NCBI GenBank assembly: GCA_964650975.1
Contig: CAZYWA010000238.1
Span: 1 to 11,018, forward strand
Length of the DNA: 11,018 bases
Direction: 5' to 3'
Source of the DNA: CAZYWA01 sp964650975 [NCBI: uncultured bacterium]
Lineage (GTDB): Bacteria; JADJOY01
The position numbers and the translations under genes were made by a program. Of the stretch, positions 6,690 through 11,018 are shown in pieces (position 1 is the first letter of the stretch; each line of letters begins with the position of its first letter). Under the pieces are notes generated by a model, which was not told the origin of the DNA, made no database searches, and saw only the letters and a list, made by a program, of their open reading frames with translations.

Positions 6690-7937
6690 TCAGCCAGACC
6701 CTGGCTCGAGCGCCCGATCCACCGGTGGCGTGCATCCGCCGCCGGCAGCCGGTGGCAGCACCAGCCGCCGTTCGAGCCGGGCGCACGCGGCGGCCACCCA
6801 TTCGTCCACCGGCCAGCTCGCCTCTACCCGGGCCAGCTCGTCCGGTTGCGTCGACGTCGCCGGCTTCCGGGGCATGAGGAAGCTGCAGCAATCGCCATGC
6901 GGCTGGATCGACACCTCGAAGGTGCCGAGCTGCTGCGCTTCCGCGACGATCTCGGCCTTGTTCATCCCGACCAAGGGCCGTAGCACCAGCAGTCTGGTCG
7001 CCGCCTCCACCGTCGCCAGATTCTGCAGCGTCTGGGACGCTACCTGCCCCACGCTCTCGCCGGTCACCAGCGCCAGCGCGTGCTCGCGCACCGCGACCTG
7101 CTCGGCGATCCGCATCATGAAGCGCCGGTAGAGGATCACACGGAGTGGCGCCGGCGCCCGCGCCACCAGCTCGCGCTGGAGATCGGCGAAGGGACAGAGG
7201 TAGAACACCGTGGGCCCCTGGATCTCGGCCAAGCGCTCGACCAGTTCCAGCGCCTTTTCCTGCGATGCCGCGTCGGTGAACGGGTGGCTGTGAAAATGAA
7301 CGAACACGCAACGGCACCCGCGCCGCATCATTCGCCAGGCCGCCACCGGCGAATCGATGCCGCCGCTCAGAAGGCTCACCACCTTACCGGCGGTGCCGAC
7401 CGGCAGGCCGCCGACACCGCGGTGCCGGTCGGTGTAGAGCAAGAGCTCGCGCGGCATCACCTCGACCCGCACCCAGAGCTCCGGATGCTTGAGGTCGACG
7501 CCGATGCCGGTCCTTTCGACGATCGCCCGGCCCACGATCGCCCCAATCTCCTGCGAGCTCTGCGGGATCGATTTGTATCCGCGCCGCGCCTTGACACCGA
7601 ACGTCGCTGGCTTGCGAGCTGCCACCAGCTCGGCGGCGGTCAGCGCGACTCGCTCCAGATCGAGCGGGAAGCGGTGGGCCGGCGCGAAGCTCTCGACGCC
7701 AGGCACGATCTCGAGCCGCCGCTTCGCGATCTCGCCCTCCACCGGCTCGGAAAACACCACCAGGATCCGTCCCGGCATGCGCTGCACCGACCGAAGCGGC
7801 AGCCCGGCCAGGGCTCGCTCCAGATTCGCGCACAGCTTGAGCTCGAACCGCGGGCGGTTGCCGCCCTTGAGCCCGATCTCGTGGTAGTGCACGAGCACCG
7901 TTTGCCAGCCGGGTTCTTGCCAGACGGTCATGTCCAT
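6690..7937 (-). CDS. thiI: tRNA 4-thiouridine synthetase ThiI, without rhodanese domain
   Basis: ThiI adenylates U8 of tRNA and transfers sulfur to make 4-thiouridine; in many bacteria it also supplies sulfur for the thiamine thiazole. In this 415-residue form the N-terminal ferredoxin-like part starts with VLVHYHEIGLKGGNR (14-28). A THUMP domain spans about 65-170 and the PP-loop is SGGIDSP (191-197). LVTGESVGQVASQTLQNL (290-307) and RPLVGMNK are also typical. C350-C351 lie in GDCCSFLMPRKP, where family members have DCC(S/T). The E. coli-type C-terminal rhodanese domain is missing and length resembles Bacillus ThiI. The start is placed at ATG 7937; ATG 7931 is equally possible and neither has a strong Shine-Dalgarno. 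The frame is open further upstream but without ThiI similarity. It is the first gene of the minus-strand block. No cysteine desulfurase is visible nearby. Confidence 0.95.
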   Translation of the reverse strand: MDMTVWQEPGWQTVLVHYHEIGLKGGNRPRFELKLCANLERALAGLPLRSVQRMPGRILVVFSEPVEGEIAKRRLEIVPGVESFAPAHRFPLDLERVALTAAELVAARKPATFGVKARRGYKSIPQSSQEIGAIVGRAIVERTGIGVDLKHPELWVRVEVMPRELLLYTDRHRGVGGLPVGTAGKVVSLLSGGIDSPVAAWRMMRRGCRCVFVHFHSHPFTDAASQEKALELVERLAEIQGPTVFYLCPFADLQRELVARAPAPLRVILYRRFMMRIAEQVAVREHALALVTGESVGQVASQTLQNLATVEAATRLLVLRPLVGMNKAEIVAEAQQLGTFEVSIQPHGDCCSFLMPRKPATSTQPDELARVEASWPVDEWVAAACARLERRLVLPPAAGGGCTPPVDRALEPGSG

Positions 7938-8079
7938 GGGCGGTATCCGGATCGTCTCGCCGTGCGGCGGAAGAATGACAGGCGAGACCACGGCGCCCGG
8001 GGCACACGCGGTCGAGAACCCAGGCTCGGCGTGCATCGGAGAAGAATCGCCGGAGCAGCAACCGAGCTCGCGGCTGGCG

Positions 8080-8108
8080 AGTCTACCGGCCGCCCACCAC
8101 GCGGGCAA
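8080..8108 (-). promoter_or_regulatory. Candidate promoter of the thiI block
   Basis: On the minus strand TTGCCC (8108-8103) is followed after 17 nt by TAGACT (8085-8080). The -35 matches TTGACA at 4 of 6 positions and the -10 matches TATAAT at 4 of 6. The -10 context CGGTAGACTCG is identical over 11 nt to that of the ferredoxin promoter. The implied leader to ATG 7937 is about 135 nt. Confidence 0.5.
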
Positions 8109-8197
8109 CGCACGCGATGAGCCGGTGGTGTCGCAGTTTGCCGATCTCCGGTTCGTGCGCCGGCCGGCCGATGGCCGCGCTCGGGCACGGCTCGGCC

Positions 8198-8216
8198 ACG
8201 ATCGAGACTCGATCGT
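8198..8216. repeat. Perfect 19-bp palindrome, candidate operator
   Basis: ACGATCGAG and CTCGATCGT are perfect 9-bp arms around a single central A. It lies 144 nt before the membrane protein ATG and about 90 nt upstream of the candidate thiI -35 box. The symmetric shape with odd spacing fits a dimeric repressor or activator site better than a terminator, as the one-base loop could not fold tightly and no T run follows. Confidence 0.5.
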
Positions 8217-8360
8217 TCGCTCGCCTCGCCTGCATTCGCCCGCGCGATGGGGGCTCACACCCCGCGAGTGCCCCCGATGGGCGCGGGCTCGAGCGCCCTC
8301 GCACAACCACCGGCCGTCCGTCGCCCGACCGGTCCAGGTGGGCAAAGTGAGACACCAACC

Positions 8361-9632
8361 ATGAGCCTGCTCGTCACCGAAAGCTGGCCCGGCGTGACGC
8401 GGCCCCGCCCGCGATCGAGCCCGGTCGCCGCGACGGATGGCTGGATCGTAGTCGCGGCGGCGGCGTCCCTGGCTCTTTTCGAGGGACCGGTGAGTCTCCG
8501 CAAGCTGCGCAGCGGGATCGCCGGTCTGCCCGTCGACGTGACCGTAGGCCGGGGCGTCGCGAGCCGAATCGCGTGGTGTGTGCTCCTGGTGCCGCTGCTG
8601 CTCGTCGTCTGGCGGCTCGGCTCCCGAGAGCTGGCGAGACGGCGGGGCATCGCGGAGTCCACGGCGCTTCACGCGGAGGCGCTTCCCTTCGTGCCGTTCG
8701 TGCTGCTCTTGGCTGGGTTCGCACCCGGCTGGGGCGACACTCACCAAGAGCCCTGGAGCTTCGCGATCTTGTTCCTGTTCCTCGGCACCGCAACGGCCAG
8801 CGCCGCACTTCGGCTGGGCATCTGGCACGTCGGGTTCCCGGCCTCGGCCTCGGGATCGCGACCGGCGCGTGCCTGCGCCCTCTACCTGCTCGCAGGACTG
8901 ATGCTGATCGCGGTCTGGCGATCGGGGGCGCTGGTTCCGGTTCAGCCTCACTGGTCGACACTCGCCGACCGCTCGCCCTACTGGCCCACTCACGGCTACG
9001 TGGCGCTCTGGACCGCGACGGCTCTCTATGCCTCCCTCCCGCTGCTCTCGATCCCGGCGCTCCTGCTTCGTGCCGAGCGATTGAGCTCGGCGCGAGCCGC
9101 GGCGTTCGGGATCGCTTGTGCCGTGGTAACCGGCGGCCTGGGCGCCGCGAGCGCCGATCGCGCGATCTGGGATGACGCCTTCCTCCGCTTTCGTGTCGAC
9201 GCCGAGGGTGCCACGTCGGTTATCGCGGGCGGCGCTCGCGTGAGCGGTTTCGCGCTGCCGGTTCCCGGCCGGCGCTCCTGGTCGTGGCGCCCGGCCTCCG
9301 AGCAAGCTGCGATCGAGCCCACTCGACTCAGGATCCGCGCGCGCGCCGCTCCGGTGCCGCAGGCGAGCCTCTGGTACCGGTCCGCGAGCCCCGTCGAGCT
9401 GCGCGTGGTGGCGGAGAGCGACGGCGAGCGCACCGAGCTCGCGCGCTGGTCGATCGACCCTCGCACCCGGCCGCTCGACCGCCGCGCACACTCGCTCGAC
9501 ACCACCTCGTGGGTGTTGCCGGGCCGCACGCTCCTGATCTGGGTCGAGGCGACGGGTCCCGGCCCGAGTGGAGTGCAGAGTGCGCTTCAGGTCCTGGCGG
9601 ACGTCGAGATCGACGAGGCCGCGGGCTCCTGA
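8361..9632 (+). CDS. Unrecognised multi-pass membrane protein with soluble C-terminal domain
   Basis: I do not recognise this 423-residue protein. Hydrophobic segments fall at about 27-45, 69-86, 108-125, 132-154, 171-187, 212-237 and 247-264, giving roughly seven membrane spans; a wide loop (188-211) contains HW, YW and TH pairs. From about 265 to 423 the protein is soluble and rich in alternating hydrophobic/polar stretches, with SWSW, SLWYR and LLIWVEA, which suggests a beta-sandwich-like tail. No signal for an enzyme, transporter or respiratory subunit is convincing. The ATG at 8361 is chosen because the hydrophobic region follows it closely and a weak GTGAG lies 9 nt upstream; the frame is open further back to 8247 with low-complexity sequence. 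The stop is 6 nt from the stop of the convergent gene. Coding is supported by the membrane pattern; function is unknown. Confidence 0.8.
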   Translation: MSLLVTESWPGVTRPRPRSSPVAATDGWIVVAAAASLALFEGPVSLRKLRSGIAGLPVDVTVGRGVASRIAWCVLLVPLLLVVWRLGSRELARRRGIAESTALHAEALPFVPFVLLLAGFAPGWGDTHQEPWSFAILFLFLGTATASAALRLGIWHVGFPASASGSRPARACALYLLAGLMLIAVWRSGALVPVQPHWSTLADRSPYWPTHGYVALWTATALYASLPLLSIPALLLRAERLSSARAAAFGIACAVVTGGLGAASADRAIWDDAFLRFRVDAEGATSVIAGGARVSGFALPVPGRRSWSWRPASEQAAIEPTRLRIRARAAPVPQASLWYRSASPVELRVVAESDGERTELARWSIDPRTRPLDRRAHSLDTTSWVLPGRTLLIWVEATGPGPSGVQSALQVLADVEIDEAAGS

Positions 9633-9638
9633 GCACCC

Positions 9639-11018
9639 TCATCGACCGCCGGCCGAGGTGTGGCGGCTTTTCGCGTTCTCCACGATTCGAACGGTCCCCT
9701 GAGAGCCATCCACCTCGACCCAATCCCCCGCTCGCAGCCGCTCGGTCGCGCCGACCGCCCCCATGATCGCGGGAACGCGGAGCTCGCGGGCCACGATGGC
9801 GAGGTGGCTCAGCAGCCCGCCTCGTTCGCACACCAGGGCACCGGCGCCGATCAGCGCTCGGGCGTGCTGAGGGTCCGCATCGGCCAGCACCAGCACCGGG
9901 GGCGCCGCAGAGAGATCGTCCGTGGTCGGACCCAGCAACCGCACCGGACCGCGCGCGAGCCCCGCGCTCACGGGGACCCCATGCAGCGTCGCGCCAAGGG
10001 AGCTCGCGACGTCGACGAGAGACCTAGCGTGGAGCGGGTCATCGACGTCGCCGTTCGACACCAGCGCCGAGGGGGAAGAGCTCGCGGCGTCGCGCTCGAA
10101 GGCCGCGCGCCGGCGTGCCGCGATCTCGCGCGTGTCGGAGAGCCGCTCCGAAGTCGCGACCCACTCACGCAGCGTGAGGTGGAAGAGATCGTCGGGCTCT
10201 TCCAGCGCACCGGCCGCGACCAGCTCGGCGCCACTCGCCAGCACCGAGTCGCGTAGCGCGGCGAGCGCGCGAGTGGCGCGATCCCGCGCGCCGACCCGGC
10301 GAGCGATCGCGAACCGCCCGGCCCTCACCACGGCCGAGCGCCACCATTCGAGCGGATCGAGCCAGGTCGCTCCGGCTCCGGATGCGCGATCCGGTTCGAC
10401 GCGTGCGCCGGCGATCGGCGGCGCCGCGCGCACGATCGCGAGACCGTCGGACCATCGCTTGCCCACGAGCGTGCGCTCGCCAGGGCCGCGGTGCCCGTGA
10501 TCCGAGAGAAAACGGCGCAGCAACCGGCGAGCCGCCGGAGCGTCCTCGCGCTCGCCGAGGAGCACCTCGATCTCGCCCCAACTGCGTGTGGATTCGCGGG
10601 CACTCTCCGGGAGAATGGACTCGAGCCGCCGCAGATCCGCGGCCACGCGCCCCGCCTCGGCGACCTCCGGCGCCTGGATCTCGGAGAGGAGCCGCATCCG
10701 CTCGGTGTCGTCGACGTCCGCGGCCGCACGCACCGCGCACCACCAGGCCAGCGCGGTCCAGGCATGCATCGGCGCGATCGCGTCGCGGCAGGCTCGCCGC
10801 ATCCGGTCGAGGGCTTCGCGCGGAGTGAGGACCCGAACCGACCAGCGCGGGGATCGCCCCGAGATCGAGCGCCAGCCCGCGCCCAACGCCGCGAGCATCG
10901 AAGCTTGCGGCGAATCGCGCCCGTCCAGTCCCCGCGCCCCGTCGAACGACACGTACGGCCGATGGGCGACGAAACGCACCTCGTCGGGGGCACTTCGTCC
11001 CAGCAGCATGCGATCCCA
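9639..11018 (-). CDS. PEP-utilizing enzyme C-terminal region (PEP synthase/rifampin phosphotransferase-like), 5' end outside window
   Basis: The C-terminal phosphohistidine (swivelling) domain of PEP-utilizing enzymes is clear: CERGGLLSHLAIVARELRVP contains the phospho-accepting H402 (counted from the ATG at 11009), followed by AIMGAV and GDWVEVDG. Upstream, GHRGPGE (172-178) and EEPDDLFHLTLREW (270-283) match conserved segments of PEP-synthase-like and rifampin-phosphotransferase-like proteins. These enzymes move phosphate between ATP, the histidine and a small substrate such as pyruvate or a drug. The frame remains open past the ATG to the window edge (reading W-D-R), and an ATP-grasp domain would be expected before it, so the gene is probably incomplete here. 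HRPYVSFDG near the visible start resembles the GRPYVNL segment of this family. Substrate cannot be told. Confidence 0.85.
   Translation of the reverse strand, partial: WDRMLLGRSAPDEVRFVAHRPYVSFDGARGLDGRDSPQASMLAALGAGWRSISGRSPRWSVRVLTPREALDRMRRACRDAIAPMHAWTALAWWCAVRAAADVDDTERMRLLSEIQAPEVAEAGRVAADLRRLESILPESARESTRSWGEIEVLLGEREDAPAARRLLRRFLSDHGHRGPGERTLVGKRWSDGLAIVRAAPPIAGARVEPDRASGAGATWLDPLEWWRSAVVRAGRFAIARRVGARDRATRALAALRDSVLASGAELVAAGALEEPDDLFHLTLREWVATSERLSDTREIAARRRAAFERDAASSSPSALVSNGDVDDPLHARSLVDVASSLGATLHGVPVSAGLARGPVRLLGPTTDDLSAAPPVLVLADADPQHARALIGAGALVCERGGLLSHLAIVARELRVPAIMGAVGATERLRAGDWVEVDGSQGTVRIVENAKSRHTSAGGR

Larger units (their letters stand above)
7938..8360. other. 423-nt divergent intergenic region
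   Basis: This stretch separates thiI (-) from the membrane protein gene (+). It contains a candidate thiI promoter (8080-8108), a 19-bp palindrome (8198-8216) and a GC hairpin with GGGGGC/GCCCCC arms (8249-8275). Short open frames cross it on both strands, but none has a good ribosome site or recognisable protein sequence. I recognise no riboswitch, including TPP, which I looked for because of thiI. No clear promoter for the plus-strand gene is visible. Confidence 0.6.

Noticed and set aside
4048-7131. A 1027-codon open frame on the plus strand
   Set aside because: It is antisense to the DUF2752, Yip1, sulfatase-like and thiI genes, is rich in Arg, His and Pro, and shows no domain. Long antisense frames are expected from third-position GC bias.
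7938-8085. TPP riboswitch in the thiI leader
   Set aside because: The conserved CTGAGA and downstream GGATAAT-type core elements in the right arrangement are not found on the minus strand; only an isolated GGATAC near the start codon occurs.
8249-8275. GGGGGC/GCCCCC hairpin considered as a riboswitch or terminator
   Set aside because: Only six base pairs are perfect, no T run follows, and no riboswitch core motif is recognisable around it.
8247-8360. Upstream ATG at 8247 as the start of the membrane protein
   Set aside because: The extra 38 residues are Pro/Gly-rich, no ribosome site precedes the ATG, and the segment overlaps a GC hairpin; the ATG at 8361 places the first membrane span at the usual distance.
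7938-9491. A 518-residue N-terminal extension of the thiI reading frame
   Set aside because: ThiI similarity begins about residue 14 from 7937; the extension is charged low-complexity sequence antisense to the plus-strand membrane protein and spans the probable promoter.
1-11018. Mobile element, CRISPR array, defence or biosynthetic system
   Set aside because: No transposase, integrase, terminal inverted repeats, regular repeat-spacer pattern, toxin-antitoxin pair or nuclease/helicase defence genes are visible; all recognisable genes are of housekeeping or metabolic type.

Overview
The window is strongly GC-rich and densely coded. It carries ten protein-coding genes in short intergenic spacing and no RNA genes, insertion sequences, CRISPR arrays or phage genes that I can see. 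The gene set (family 4 uracil-DNA glycosylase, Alvin-type 2[4Fe-4S] ferredoxin, ThiI, GH4 glycosidase, lipoate-ligase-like enzyme) fits the chromosome of a free-living, high-GC, probably Gram-negative-type bacterium. I cannot assign a phylum; no rRNA or lineage-diagnostic marker is present.

Layout. Positions 2-2657 (+): a family 4 uracil-DNA glycosylase whose 5' end lies before the window, a GH4 NAD/Mn-dependent glycosidase 24 nt behind it, then a ferredoxin with its own sigma70-like promoter. A 12-bp hairpin at 2706-2732 lies between this block and the next, which converges on it. Positions 2766-7937 (-): a compact five-gene block read right to left, thiI, a sulfatase-superfamily hydrolase, a zinc-ribbon/Yip1 membrane protein, a DUF2752 membrane protein and a divergent lipoate-protein-ligase-like enzyme. 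Spacings are 14, 66, 16 and 0 nt, so it is very probably an operon. A 423-nt divergent intergenic region (7938-8360) holds a candidate thiI promoter and a perfect 19-bp palindrome. Positions 8361-9632 (+): an unrecognised protein with about seven membrane segments and a soluble tail. It converges, with 6 nt between stops, on the C-terminal part of a PEP-synthase/rifampin-phosphotransferase-like protein (9639-11018, -) whose 5' end is outside the window.

How the genes fit together. The window looks like ordinary chromosomal sequence with several functions side by side: DNA repair, sugar-phosphate hydrolysis, electron transfer, tRNA thiolation and lipoyl metabolism. I see no clear defence, mobile or biosynthetic system. 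The most interesting points are: an identical 11-nt box (CGGTAGACTCG) at two candidate promoters; a 19-bp palindrome in the divergent region; a sulfatase homologue with Thr where the formylglycine Cys/Ser should be; an atypical lipoate-ligase homologue joined by stop-start coupling to two small membrane proteins; and the unrecognised membrane protein. Many long open frames lie antisense to the real genes; they are artefacts of GC-rich codon use and are left out.
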